Assembly (NCBI GenBank): GCA_943736015.1
Contig: OX031056.1
Span: 71,017,277 to 71,081,276 of the forward strand
DNA length: 64,000 bases
Direction: 5' to 3'
Origin: Tridacna crocea
Lineage: Eukaryota > Mollusca > Bivalvia > Cardiida > Cardiidae
The position numbers and the translations under genes are program-made. The notes under the pieces are model-generated. The model did not search any database and was not told the origin of the DNA. It was given only the letters and a program-made list of their open reading frames with translations. Numbering within the stretch: position 1 is the first letter of the stretch; each line of letters opens with the position of its first letter. Shown piece by piece: positions 1 through 10,186 of this stretch.

Positions 1-613
1 TTGCAGTAATCGGTCGTATTTTTTTTTTCAAATAATTTTTGACAGTAAAAACTATAATAGTTCAGAGAAATCTGGAGTTAAGACAGGCCTGATTTCTCGT
101 GAAATTGATAAAAGTCATTTTTTCCATTGCTACTTTATTAGCGCGTATTACTACAATCCTCCCAATAATGGGGGGGGGGGAGTGATGCGTCATAGCAGAC
201 AGGTCAAATCCTCGAAGAATATGACATGCGTAGACAACGACCATTCTGCACAACAGGAATCACAAGCTACTGGCTGCTTTTCCACATAAACGCAGTCGAA
301 ACAATGTTTAGCAACACGACGGAAATAAATAACCCTCTTGCCAACACTTTTTTCAAGCTTTGGTGAAAAAAAATAGCTTGAATTTGAGACCTCGAAACGT
401 CTAGATTTCCTGCACATTTCCCATTGAGCAACAAACGGTTGACACATACAAAAAATGTACATAATAAATAATCATGTCGTGCATTGTCAATGGAGTCATG
501 AGACCATGAAATAGACAAACTTGAAAAATCTTCTATTTATTCCAGGGATGCCTCGACGTATCATGTTCCCGCATTAACCCATTGGGCTGCTAAGCACGAC
601 TCAATGACCTATT
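1..613. other. Noncoding start of unit 1
   Basis: This AT-rich sequence is repeated at 41650-42140 and 54943-55560. It contains a poly-G run near 171-181 whose length differs between copies. Short open frames on the minus strand are not consistent between the copies and show no domain. I see no gene here. Confidence 0.6.
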
Positions 614-681
614 TGCGGACAGTGTAGATCAAGATCAGACTGCACGAAACGTGCAGTCTGATCTTGGACCTACACAGTCCG
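614..681. repeat. Hairpin MITE, family M2
   Basis: This is a palindrome of about 68 bp whose arms read GGACAGTGTAGATC then AAGATCAGACTGCAC, with the inverse on the other side. The same family occurs at 4517, 30226, 42151, 46262, 54290, 55563 and 59738. The inverted structure is direct evidence; calling it a MITE is inference from its dispersal. Confidence 0.7.
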
Positions 682-830
682 ATGACAAGACATCTTTCTT
701 AAAAAAAAAAATGTGTTTAAAATAACATTATTTGGGTTTTTTACTATCGACTTAGAAGTTTATATTCAAGTGTTTCAGCAGAATAAGGGTGAAGGCAGTT
801 TTATTAGAGATACCCTTTACTTCTTACCGT

Positions 831-906
831 GCCGAGCCTCGATAGCTCAGTCGGTAGAGTACAGGACTTGAGAACGAGGGGTCGTGAGCTAAATCCCCGG
901 CTCGGC
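831..906 (+). other. tRNA-like sequence (probable SINE head)
   Basis: A 7-bp acceptor-like stem (GCCGAGC with GCTCGGC) encloses a good internal A box (TAGCTCAGTCGG) and a weak B-box region (GGTCGTGAG...). The anticodon arm does not pair properly and the B box is degenerate, so it is probably not a working tRNA. Copies lie at 42365 and 55776 with the same downstream sequence (CCAATTTCTTTCC...), and a diverged relative lies on the minus strand at 57315. This fits a tRNA-derived SINE carried in the duplicated unit. Confidence 0.55.
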
Positions 907-2043
907 CAATTTCTTTCCGAGAATTGATGATTGTCATTGCGACAGAACTCATTCCTCTGTGCTCACCGCTGATCGTTGTTTCGCAATGGTTATGTGGAAA
1001 AGGAGCCAGTGACCTGGAAAGAAAATTGTGCGGAATATTGGTAACAGAAACTCCAGGAAAGCATGGATAGGTGCACTGGCCGCCGCGATTTTAACTGAAT
1101 TAATAATGTTGAAAACGGCGTTAAACACCATACAATCTATCAACCATTACTTCTTACCGTATCTGTCATCTAAAACTCTCCCGCCTCCACCGCGCCGGCC
1201 ACTGGTTTCAGCCCGAGAATGTCGCTACAGCTTATGCCAATCATCGGACGGAATCTTGACCGGGCCTGTAACCTCAGAATAATGTCATATTAACTCTAGG
1301 CAAACTGTTATTTTGCCAGGGAAAGCTTTGGGTATACAAATGAAGCATGTTCTGTAAAAAGGGGGGCTTAATGGATCTGCAAAAAGTATCGACTCAGGTC
1401 AGCCTGCGCAGTCCGCGCAGGCTGACCAGAGTCGAAATTTTTTGCTTTTGGTCCGTTTTCTGCGTGGTAGAGGACCAGTGTACTGTATGACTCAAGCGGT
1501 TGTCAAACGAAGCAGATTTTTATGGATCCATAATTATGTGACAAATTTGCTTAGAATCATGCATCATGGGTATTTTATGATTTTATAAGCCCCCTTTTGC
1601 CAGAGCATGGCGCATATATTTATAGGTTTAGTTCAAATCGTTTTTTCTTTTAAACGTGTACATGTGACCAGATTCCTAACGCACGATAATGTGTGACACC
1701 TCTCGACAGATAGGGAAATTACCCATCTCCTTTTTTTCCAAATGTTTGCCAAAGCGATCCGTTCGTTACACAATAGCAGAGTTTTCGAAGTCAAAAATTG
1801 GTTCTAAAGTGATATAATTATTTGTTCATAAAATGATATTTTCTATTTATACTCTGATGATTTGTCATAAACTAATATATACATGTACGTAAACAGATAA
1901 TTTCTATTTATACATTTTTAATAGCCATGCATCATGCAACTCCACCCACACACTGTATCAAACCAAGTTTTCCTTTTTTTTGCAAAAACCTAAGACCACA
2001 AATGGCTTGCAACACCCGAAAAGGGGCAGTCAGACATTTGCGC
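907..2043. other. Noncoding, with one M3 palindrome at 1386-1437
   Basis: The sequence is shared with 42443-43540 (unit 2) and in part with 55852-56156 and 58310-58510 (unit 3). The palindrome at 1386-1437 (GTCAGCCTGCGCAG / CGCGCAGGCTGAC) belongs to the GC-rich M3 family. The short ORF at 1028-1282 is not kept in the other units. No gene is supported. Confidence 0.6.
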
Positions 2044-2235
2044 AAAGTATCGTTTCGGATCAGCCTGCTCAGCCCGCGCAGGCTAATCCGAGACGGCACT
2101 TTTCGTTTTTTATTTAATTTTCTGTGTTTAGCGAATCTACTGTATCACAAAATCTAATGTAGTGCACAGTGCCGTCTCAGATCAGCCTGCGCGGACTGCG
2201 CAGGCTGATCCGAGACGGCACTGTACGCAAAATGT
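2044..2235. repeat. Two M3 palindromes (GATCAGCCTGCGCAG family)
   Basis: Two GC-rich inverted repeats, at about 2044-2107 and 2168-2235, have arms reading CGGATCAGCCTGC...GCGCAGGCTAATCCG within GACGGCACT borders. This is the most frequent short repeat in the window, with about 15-20 copies including 7415, 42907, 43540, 51415 and 62645. It behaves as a dispersed hairpin MITE. Confidence 0.7.
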
Positions 2236-2748
2236 CCGAATGTCCCTTTTCGCGGGTCGCAAGCCAAATAGAATATAGTGAATGGTGGGGAAAATTTGAC
2301 CTTTCTGCCGATTTTGATTGATAGGTGTTCCAACGTCTTATCGGCCAATGAAAACGCAGCATCGGGCGTCATGTAAAAAAAAAAGTAAGACACAGTTTGT
2401 TACAGACATGCGATAATTTGATCGTGTCTATTTAATTATCAATACAGCCAACATATTCGAATTGATAAGAAAGTTATGGAAAAAAATGTTGTTATTAGCC
2501 TTAAGCAAAACATCAGCTAGAATGAAAGTGAATAAACGCTCTTTCTCTTTCGACGCCATTTTCTGGTTAGCTTGTCAGGTATGTCAGGCGTTACTAAGGG
2601 GGCGTGCCAAACTCGCGTTTACAGAAAGGTCAACTGCACTGACGGCGATGCAGTTCTCGTATTCTAACAACAAAGGTCAACTACTTGATATTCAATTCGA
2701 TTTTTAAAACTTCCGTATTTGGTATTCGTTTTGAAAATTAATACCTGG
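2236..2748. other. Noncoding unit sequence
   Basis: This matches unit 3 at 58636-59133 closely and is missing from unit 2, where the sequence jumps at 45585. An 81-codon open frame at 2462-2707 is not supported by the unit 3 copy, which has an indel and a 37-bp tandem duplication. I see no gene. Confidence 0.55.
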
Positions 2749-2751
2749 TAA

Positions 2752-3908
2752 CACTATGGTCACAATGTGAAACTGCCGCCTGCCGATTTTTATACATCGG
2801 TGGGTTCTTAAAATTACATGCCGCCGGCCGATTTTTTACAAATCGGTGAGAGTGGTCATAAATAACTGCCAGTAAAAGGCCGCCTGGCGGATTCCGGGCG
2901 GCGGCAGGCAGTTTCTTAAGTTCGAGGGGTGTGGGATGTTATCAGGGTATCGGCCGGTGGCAGTTAGGCGACAGTCCGGCAGCCGTCAGATTTTACCTGC
3001 CACCGCCCGGCGACCTGGCGGACACCGACCATTTACAACTGACACCGGCCGGCGATCGGGCGTTCGAACTGCCACCGACAGGCGCCCGCCCGATAATCTG
3101 ACGGCGGCAGGCTGGTTTACGGGAAATATATATAGCTAGATGGCTCTCGTATCACTACAAAGTTTTCATCATTATCATCAACCACAAGATAAATAGATCT
3201 AATTTTTAAGAAATTTTTGCTTCCAACAAGGAGCCCCCTAAAGGCAAGGGGCAAGATAAAGCGCCAGTACCGAAGCGCAAGAGACCAGAGCTCAACCCAG
3301 CAATACGCAAGTCTCTGAGTCGCCCTGGTGCTGTTAGAATCGCCATGACGACAATTTCTTATTGTGAATAGCCTCGGATTTATATTCAGGGGCAGGGAGT
3401 CTGCACTCGGCAGATCGCTATCCTGCCACCTACCAACACCGACAGCCGCCTTCCATCTGCTTTTCAATCTCCGCCCTGCCGCCGGCAGGTATTTTGAAAT
3501 CGCACGGTGGCATGTCGGTAGCATAACGGTAGCAGACCGGATGCTGGAGAGTGGCAGTTAGTTCCTACCGATCGCCGGCCGAAGATTAAAGGCCCTCAAA
3601 CCCCGTGACGACCGAGTAAAAATCGCGCTGCCGCCCGTCTGCCGCTTGATTGCCACCGCGCGGCCACGAAATGCGCCCGGCTGGCGCCCTGACGACAGCC
3701 ACAATTGGAAAAAATCGGCCGGTGGCAGTCAGAATTTTAACTTTTTCTTAAAACTTCAGCGGCGTCCTAGCGCCGTCCAAAATGCCGCCTGCCACCTGCC
3801 GATTGTGCCTGCCACCGAGCTGCCACCGGGCTGCCACCGGCCGAATTTGAGTGAAAACTGGCAGTTACCACGCCTGCAGGCGGCATTTACTGATTTGTGA
3901 CCGTAGTA
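2752..3908. mobile_element. Nonautonomous CACTA-like element, GC-rich
   Basis: This insertion is absent from unit 2 (45.6 kb) and unit 3 (59.13 kb), where the sequence runs straight from GGTAA into the next hairpin. Its left end is CACTATGGTCACAA and its right end TTGTGACCGTAGTA, so the termini are inverted with one or two mismatches and begin with CACTA, as in CACTA/EnSpm transposons. An imperfect 3-bp flank (TAA/TTA) fits that group. The interior is unusually GC-rich and full of scattered TGCCACCGGCCG-like subterminal repeats in both orientations. No transposase is visible; the ORFs inside are by-products of GC-rich repeats. Confidence 0.6.
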
Positions 3909-3918
3909 TTAGAGAGCA

Positions 3919-4003
3919 TATCGTCGGTTTACTTCGAAAACCTCGTAACTGAAGCTTGTTTCAAGCTGTAGTTACGAGATTTTCGAGGTAAACCAACGAT
4001 ATT
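3919..4003. repeat. Hairpin MITE, family M4
   Basis: A near-perfect palindrome with arms ATATCGTCGGTTTACTTCGA / TCGAGGTAAACCAACGATAT around CTCGTAACTGAAGC. Orthologous copies sit upstream of the other two receptor genes at 45631-45717 and 59147-59231. Confidence 0.7.
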
Positions 4004-4204
4004 CAACATCAGGAAGGTATTACGTTTTACCTCAGCCAGCTAAAGAAGGCATGTGAAACATTTCAAGCCGATGGCAAAATCCAGAATTTTGCTATTTCAA
4101 AATTATGACAGAGAAGATCCCAGATCAGACCTAACGTTCTTTGCAGTCTAAACTTGAACTACACTGTCTGCAAAAAGGTCCTTGAGTTGCGGTAAGCATG
4201 TAGC

Positions 4205-4440
4205 TTTTACCTCTTTACCAAACGACAAAGTTATACACTGGTCCAAATTGAAAGCATTTGCAGACGACAAAATAAATGTTACTGAAGAATCGAAATTTGA
4301 TTTGTGAAGAGCAGAAAACATTGTGAGAGAAGGAGAAAATGCTGGTTACCAGCATTTTCTCCTTTTCCCACAATGTTTTCCAAAGTCTACTACCTCAGGG
4401 TCGTCAAAAGTCGTCGTTGCGTGGTAAAGGTTAAGGGTTA
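4205..4440. repeat. Hairpin MITE, family M1
   Basis: This element of about 230 bp has outer ends reading TTTACC...GGTAAAG and a strong central hairpin, AGAAAATGCTGGTTACCAGC. Subterminal blocks read GCATTTGCAGACGACA and GTCGTCAAAAGTCGTC. The same position upstream of the other receptors is occupied by 45945-46180 and 59433-59663, so this insertion predates the segmental duplication. Confidence 0.75.
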
Positions 4441-4516
4441 AGTCTCAACTAGTACTACAACACAAAACATCCCAGTAATAAACGATCTTTTCGCCAGAGA
4501 ACATCTCTCAACTTCG

Positions 4517-4586
4517 GACAGTGTAGATCCAAGTTCAGGCTTCAAATTCTGTACATCCTGATCTTGATCTACAATGTCCGCAAAAG
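4517..4586. repeat. Hairpin MITE, family M2 (diverged)
   Basis: An inverted pair CGGACAGTGTAGATCCAAG / CTTGATCTACAATGTCCG. Its counterparts are at 46262-46333 and 59738-59806, all about 150-215 bp upstream of a receptor start. Confidence 0.65.
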
Positions 4587-4731
4587 CGCTATGAGTCCTC
4601 GCTTAGCAGCAAAAGGGTTAAATTGCTTCTCAGGTTTCTTTCATTGAACAGGAAGAAGATCAACTTGATACTGCCTTACCTCCAACTTCTTTTTATCGCC
4701 GATTGCAGTCTGACTGAGTAGACAGAAGAAG

Positions 4732-6867
4732 ATGAACTTGTCTTATTTACGGACGTGGAGTCGCCTATTGGTGTTAACAGCCTTTTTGTCATTGACATCA
4801 GCAGTGATTCAGGAAAATGAAAAGCTTTGTACTTGCGAGTTTACTAATGTTACTCAAACACTCGTGATCAAATGCAAGCCTTCAATTTCCCGGCTCGAAG
4901 TGTCTAAGTGTGTAGACAAATATGAAAGTACAAAGAGGCTTGTTTTTACAGATAGCTTTCTAACCATGATTCCAGGAGAAATTCGGAAGCTTAAACATTT
5001 GATTTATCTGGACTTATCACGTAATCGGCTACAAACACTGGATTTGGATCCTCTTGAAGAAGTTTGCAGCAAACTGGAGACACTGATATTAAATTCAAAC
5101 CAGATACTCAAGTTATCTAATGGCTCGATGGATTGCTTGAAAGCTTTGGTGACTTTTGCGATCGCGAATAACTCGTTAGCGACGATAGAAAATGGAACGT
5201 TTAACAATAAGCTTAAAATGCTGGAGAAAATATCGATCATGCACAATTCTCTAACTGTCCTAGACACTAGTATTGCCTATCTCCCAAAGCTGTTGACCAG
5301 AGCAAATATTATAGTTAATGCAACATGGAATAAAGTTTCCCGATTTTCTAATTTTCGGAACTTAAGCATCACAGATATTTATCCTAGTTATTCATTTTTA
5401 ATAGTGTTGACACATAACATGTTTACTAGATTTAATGTTGACTACTACGCGAAGATGTTTTATGTTACAAAACCAGCCTTACTTTACCGTCTATGGAACA
5501 GTGGGGTTGACGCACGTTTTAATCCCTTTGTATGTGATTGTTCCATGGAGCCAGTTGCAGAACTACTGCGAGAGTTTAAGCCTATTGATCCAGACAATCC
5601 GGTCTTTTCCATTACATGTGCTACACCAAGTTCTTTATCCGGCACTGCAATATATGCAGTTAATCTCACTGAGTTTAACTGCTCAATAAGTGACAAATGT
5701 CCAAGAGGATGTTCTTGTGTAGAAACAATTAAACTACAACTTATAACGGTCCGTTGCGACAAGAGCTATATTTCATCAACACTGCCAGATGAAGTGCCCG
5801 GCCTTAACGATATCCATATCAACATTAAAAGTGGTACACTAACTAAACTTACCGGAAGACAATACCTTAAAAATACGACTACTCTAGACGTGTCTGGTTG
5901 TGCCGTGGATACCATTTCTACAGATATTCTGAAACAAATCTCTCGCATTGACACTGTACATCTTCATGATAATGCATTAAGTAGAATGCCAAGAGAAATT
6001 GAACAAGTCAAGTTTAGTGGCTTAACAACACTCACTCTGCATGGTAATCCATTCTCGTGTGATTGTCATTCGGTTTGGTTCAAGAAATGGTTGATATTAC
6101 ACAGACGACAAATACCTGATATTGACAGAGTTCTTTGTTCCGACGGCCCTGGAAAGGGACACCCTATTATAGAGGTGAAAGATTCAGACTTTGAGTGCTT
6201 GCACCCAATTACTACCAAAGAACTTTTGATCATTATTTCTTCTGTTGTTTTTCTCTTGATAGTGATATTCATATTATTACACCGTAATAGAACATTTCTT
6301 CAAGTCCTATTGATTGCTCACTGTAACATTTACTGCTTTCGCAGGAAAGCTGTCGGCGAGTTTCCTTTCGATGTGTTTATCTCTCATAGCAGCAAGGATG
6401 ACCGTTGGGTCATTGAAACACTCATACAAAAATTGGAAAGTCAGACACCTCCATACAAAGTTTTCTTCGACGAGAGAGACTTTCTCCCCGGGAAAACAAT
6501 CGTAGAAAACGTTATCAGAGCAATACATTCAAGTAGGACAACTTTGCTTGTGCTTACAAATAACTTTCTTCGTAGTGACTGGTGCCTGATGGAATTCAAA
6601 CAGGCTTATCTTAAACTACTTAAAGACAATGATATCAATTTTATTGTCATCGTCAAGGAAGAGCTTGACGAAAGTTTGATTGGACAAGAACTGAAAGAGT
6701 ATCTGAAAACTAATGTCTATATAAAACATGGAGACAAATATTTTTGGCCGAGGTTATTGCATGCCTTACCCATGGCTCATGTTCAGAACAGAGCAAATGA
6801 TATATCTGAGAGAACGCCATTACTTGTCGATTCATCAATTCCTTCATACATGGGAAGAAAATCTTAA
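4732..6867 (+). CDS. Toll-like receptor, copy A (711 aa, single exon)
   Basis: A membrane pattern-recognition receptor that would sense microbial ligands or cytokines outside the membrane and signal inside through its TIR domain. Visible parts: signal peptide about 1-24; N-terminal cysteine cap (C33, C35, C48); leucine-rich repeats about 66-190; a cysteine-rich C-terminal cap at 264-317 (CDC at 268-270); a second N-cap at 323-342 (CPRGCSC); more repeats about 360-435; a second C-cap at 439-489 (CDC at 443-445); a membrane helix about 497-516; and TIR at 544-680 with box 1 FDVFISHS, box 2 RDFLPG and box 3 FW at 671-672. Two cysteine clusters are typical of the multiple-cysteine-cluster (Drosophila Toll-type) receptors common in invertebrates. 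The start is the ATG just upstream of the signal peptide and matches the other copies. No intron is seen. Ligand unknown. Confidence 0.96.
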   Translation: MNLSYLRTWSRLLVLTAFLSLTSAVIQENEKLCTCEFTNVTQTLVIKCKPSISRLEVSKCVDKYESTKRLVFTDSFLTMIPGEIRKLKHLIYLDLSRNRLQTLDLDPLEEVCSKLETLILNSNQILKLSNGSMDCLKALVTFAIANNSLATIENGTFNNKLKMLEKISIMHNSLTVLDTSIAYLPKLLTRANIIVNATWNKVSRFSNFRNLSITDIYPSYSFLIVLTHNMFTRFNVDYYAKMFYVTKPALLYRLWNSGVDARFNPFVCDCSMEPVAELLREFKPIDPDNPVFSITCATPSSLSGTAIYAVNLTEFNCSISDKCPRGCSCVETIKLQLITVRCDKSYISSTLPDEVPGLNDIHINIKSGTLTKLTGRQYLKNTTTLDVSGCAVDTISTDILKQISRIDTVHLHDNALSRMPREIEQVKFSGLTTLTLHGNPFSCDCHSVWFKKWLILHRRQIPDIDRVLCSDGPGKGHPIIEVKDSDFECLHPITTKELLIIISSVVFLLIVIFILLHRNRTFLQVLLIAHCNIYCFRRKAVGEFPFDVFISHSSKDDRWVIETLIQKLESQTPPYKVFFDERDFLPGKTIVENVIRAIHSSRTTLLVLTNNFLRSDWCLMEFKQAYLKLLKDNDINFIVIVKEELDESLIGQELKEYLKTNVYIKHGDKYFWPRLLHALPMAHVQNRANDISERTPLLVDSSIPSYMGRKS

Positions 6868-7414
6868 TATTAATTTAAGATGACGTATGAACTGGTAGCT
6901 CGTGTTTGATCTTCGTATCAGCCAGTGGACGCATTCTGCAAACTTCTGTTGATGGGAGACATCAGATCCCTTGGTTGTATCTGGTGGATTGATATGCAGC
7001 AGATCGGTACATTCATCGCCTGGAAATACGTCAGTTTGCCGTTATGAAAATTGTAAGGCACCTCTTACAAAAGAAAACTTGAGTCTCAATTTTCTATCTA
7101 AATCTTTCTAACTATATTTTAGTTGACAAACAGTTCGTTCATTTATTTTTTGATGTGGATTATCAATTCAGATTGAAGTTCTCACCGACAGATAGATGAG
7201 AATAAATTCAACGAGGTTGATTATGTCGTTACTAAACGACTGACATTGGTGTGCCATGTATAAGATCACGTGATTCGCAATTCAAATGGGAACGACCGTT
7301 ATACGGACAAGGTCAGATGTTGGTACGCAATCGGCCTAGTTGTGACGAGTGCCAGTGGACGGTTACCGGAGATACAATGGTTACGTGCAAAAGAGGCATT
7401 CGAACATTTGCATA
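6868..7414. other. 3-prime flank of receptor A
   Basis: This is conserved with 48583-48890 plus 51140 onward (unit 2) and 62096-62640 (unit 3), so the duplication includes the 3-prime flank. A possible polyadenylation signal AATAAA lies at 7201-7206, about 330 bp after the stop. The matching positions in units 2 and 3 have changed (AATAAC, ATTAAA). I see no other gene. Confidence 0.5.
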
Positions 7415-7785
7415 AAGTGTCATCTCGGATCAGCCTGCGCAATCCGCGCAGGCTAATCCGAGACGGCACTTCACAACTACATTACATTTTGCGCTAGAGT
7501 AGACCTATGAAAAACAGAAAATTATATAAAAACGGGAAGTATCGTTTCGAATTAGCTTGAGCGGACTGCGCAGGCTGATCCGAGAGGACACTTCACGCAA
7601 ATGGCCAAATGTCCCTTTCCGCGTGTTGCAAGCCAGTTGAATTACCGGTTGTACTCGCCGATTAAGTCTATGAATGAATAATCGAGTAATGGTATGTGCA
7701 AAAGGGGGATATCAAAGCATCTGCAAAAAGAAGGGACTTAGGTCAGCCTAAGCAATCCGCGCAGGCTAACCTGGGTTGAACCTTT
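7415..7785. repeat. Cluster of three M3 palindromes
   Basis: Palindromes sit at about 7415-7480, 7540-7600 and 7737-7785, all with CAGCCT...AGGCT arms. The same trio occurs at 51415-51770 and 62645-63005, so it was present before the units duplicated. Confidence 0.65.
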
Positions 7786-8865
7786 TTGCTATTGTGAACT
7801 TTTCTGAATGTCACACCACTATTACTACCTTATAATTAAGACGCTTGTCAGACAAACTGGGTGTTATATATATATAACTAAGTAATAACAAGCTTGCATA
7901 AAACTTCCTCAGTTTCTATTGAAGAATGTTTTATGCATAATGTTAGGGCCATGCATTTTTTTATTTGCTCCCAGTTTTGTAGCAAATATATATTAGCCAT
8001 ACGATATATGTATCAGCCGATATTTGTACATACGATACTAGAAAATTATAGGGTTTGTTTCACATCATTGTCATAATGGCGTGTCAAGTTTTTCACACAA
8101 CGAGTTCCTTCACAAATACCACTTCAGCGTTCTCGACGCTTTGATTTTATTTGCTACCGGTTTTGTAGCAAATATATAATAGCATTATGATTTATGTGTA
8201 AGTCGATATTTGTACATATAATACTAGAAAATTATAGGGCTTATTTCACATCATTGTTAAATTGGCGTGTCAAATTCGTTTTTTACACGTGTTTCCCGCT
8301 GTTTTAAGGATTTTTTGAAAGTTTGAGGGTTGCAATACATTCTGTGACTCTCTTTAGAGTTACTGAGTAGCCTTAATGATAAATGAATGACAATGGGCAA
8401 TAGATAAGATAAAAGCACTGCCCTTCTTGACAGCGCTATCTTTAGTTCCCTCGCGGTACTTTGATTGCAATCCATTCAGTAGTTTCATCTTTCTGTACAT
8501 AGATTGTTCGGCAGACAAAACTTTATTCGTATACATGATTTACGAACCACTGGTTACGTATTAGTAACATACCGGAACCTTTGGTCAATAACTTGGCATG
8601 TTACAAATCATTCTTATGAAACCATTTTCTTTGTCAAATACTAAATTCTATTGGTGGTACTCTTCAAGTTAATCCTTATACTACTAAATGGCCTACAACA
8701 CGCGAAATGGGCCATTCGGACATTTCCGTACTGTATCGTTTCGGATCAGCCTACATTCGGACGGTTTGTTGTTGGACAAACCGGGTGTTATGGATCGATG
8801 TCATACAATGCTTTGCTTGATATAATTAATGACAAGAGTTGCATCTATTCTCCTTTTATCAAAGT
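7786..8865. other. Noncoding, conserved between units
   Basis: This matches 51780-52860 and 63010-64000. It contains a local imperfect duplication: GTAGCAAATATATA and ACTAGAAAATTATAGGG each occur twice about 180 bp apart. Open frames here are short and not maintained across copies. Confidence 0.55.
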
Positions 8866-9071
8866 GTCGCTCATTTACCTGTATGTCAGTTTAATATGGA
8901 GAATGCCATTCAGTGCGTGTATGTCAGTTTCTTATGGAGAATGTCATTCATGTTTACGTCAGTTTTATATGGAGAATGTCATTTACGTGTATGTCAGTTT
9001 CTTGTAGAGAATGTCATTCATGTTTACACCAGTTTTATTGAAGAATGCCATTCAGTACGTGTATGTCAGTT
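8866..9071 (+). repeat. 35-bp minisatellite, left piece
   Basis: Imperfect tandem copies of a 35-bp unit containing TCAGTTTCTTATGGAGAATG and TCATTTACGTGTATG. The array is cut by the Polinton, which begins at 9072. Its continuation is at 27455-27484 and 29196-29462, and a sister array lies at 52866-53722. Because 35 is not a multiple of 3 and the unit lacks stops, long ORFs appear in several frames; these are not genes. Confidence 0.85.
9066..9071. repeat. Target site duplication, left (TCAGTT)
   Basis: The 6-bp sequence TCAGTT precedes the element and recurs directly after it at 27449-27454. Removing the element and one copy restores the 35-bp minisatellite motif (GTATG-TCAGTT-TCTTATGG). A 6-bp duplication is the known signature of Polinton integrase. 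Confidence 0.9.
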
Positions 9072-9224
9072 AGTAGTAGTAACAGCAGCTCTTTGGATGC
9101 AAACAAAGATGACGTAATCGGTGGTAATCTTGACCTACTTTCGGCCATTGTGTTACTATAGTTAGTAACTCATTTGCATATAAGGAGTTGTTGATGTGTC
9201 ATGGGTATTCGCGGCGGATATGGT

Positions 9225-9520
9225 GAGTCCGCCATTTTGGATGAGGATCGGCCATATTGGATGAGCCATGATGGATTAAGATCAGTATACAGAGCTGACG
9301 TGTATACCTCGTATTGGTAAGTACTCGCGGGCATTGAGGGTCAGGCCCTTTCTTTACCAGACGATAAATAAGTAAATAATTCACCGCAAAGTGGTCAAAG
9401 TGTGGATAGGGATCGGCCATGTTGGATCAATATACAGAATTGACGTGTATATTTCGTTGAGGGTCAGGCCCTTTCCCTACCAGACGATAAATAAATAAAT
9501 AAATAAATAAATGAATGTAC
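9225..9520. repeat. Terminal-region repeats and AAAT microsatellite
   Basis: The outer part of the arm has a diverged internal duplication: GGGTCAGGCCCTTTC...TACCAGACGATAAATAA occurs near 9338 and again near 9462. It ends in an AAAT tetranucleotide run that is longer in the right arm (around 27003-27036). No coding potential was seen. Confidence 0.6.
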
Positions 9521-9681
9521 CTCTCTCCGATGTGCACTCCTCAAGGTCCAACTCTCAAATGAGACATTTAGTCCAGAACAGAGTCTAAAGTAGAATGATG
9601 CGCGTGCGCGAAGCTATATTTAGATATGTGATCATCAACTATATTTAGAGTCATTACATCAGCTATAATAGGGAAGATCCT

Positions 9682-9908
9682 AACAATGGTCTTTTGTTAA
9701 TGTCACCATACTGTCTAGTTTTGTTTATTTGGTGACGGAAGCACGAACAATTGTCTATTCAACTGTCAAAGTTAATCCCCTAACAAAGACCCAAAAGGCA
9801 GAACATTGGTCTTTTGTTAATGTCACCGTACTGTCTGGTTTTGTTTATTTGGTGACGGAAGCACGGACAATGGTCTATTCAACTGTCAAACTTAATCCTT
9901 TTTCAAGT
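9682..9908 (+). repeat. Two tandem 120-bp copies near the element end
   Basis: GGTCTTTTGTTAATGTCACC occurs at 9689 and again at 9809, with the following sequence repeated to AACTGTCAAA. Mirrored copies lie at about 26610-26840. The position between the end and the polymerase promoter leaves room for a terminal replication or regulatory role, which is only a guess. Confidence 0.75.
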
Positions 9909-10126
9909 CATTAACGTGTCTGGCTTCTGTTAACATAGAACTGGAAGATCAGACAATAGCTTATTCAATAAAAGGACCTCGAACTTATACCCCTAAAACG
10001 GCTTGAAATTCAGCCAATCAGAAATAGGGAATTTTCGACCAATCGGATTACAGGACGCATCGACCAATCAGATTACAGGAAAATGACGTGATGCTCAAAA
10101 AATAGATCATGATTGTTCTGGGAGAG

Positions 10127-10134
10127 TATATAAG
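10127..10134 (+). promoter_or_regulatory. TATA box of polymerase gene (left arm)
   Basis: TATATAAG lies 60 bp before the ATG at 10187. With transcription normally starting about 30 bp downstream of TATA, the earlier in-frame ATG at 10109 would fall outside the message, so 10187 is the better start. A mirrored copy lies at 26381-26388. Confidence 0.6.
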
Positions 10135-10186
10135 AAGACGGATAGCTTTAGTTCTTCATTCTAACTTCAGAATTACAACTGACAAC

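Noticed and set aside
831..906. A functional tRNA gene
   Set aside because: The anticodon stem does not pair and the B box is degenerate, in spite of a good acceptor stem and A box.
3117..3900. ORFs of 65-135 codons in the GC-rich CACTA-like element
   Set aside because: High GC content and repeats explain the lack of stops; no recognisable protein and no counterpart elsewhere.
5004..6528. Minus-strand and shifted-frame ORFs across the receptor genes (same pattern in all three copies)
   Set aside because: They are shadows of the receptor coding frame, repeated only because the genes are paralogues.
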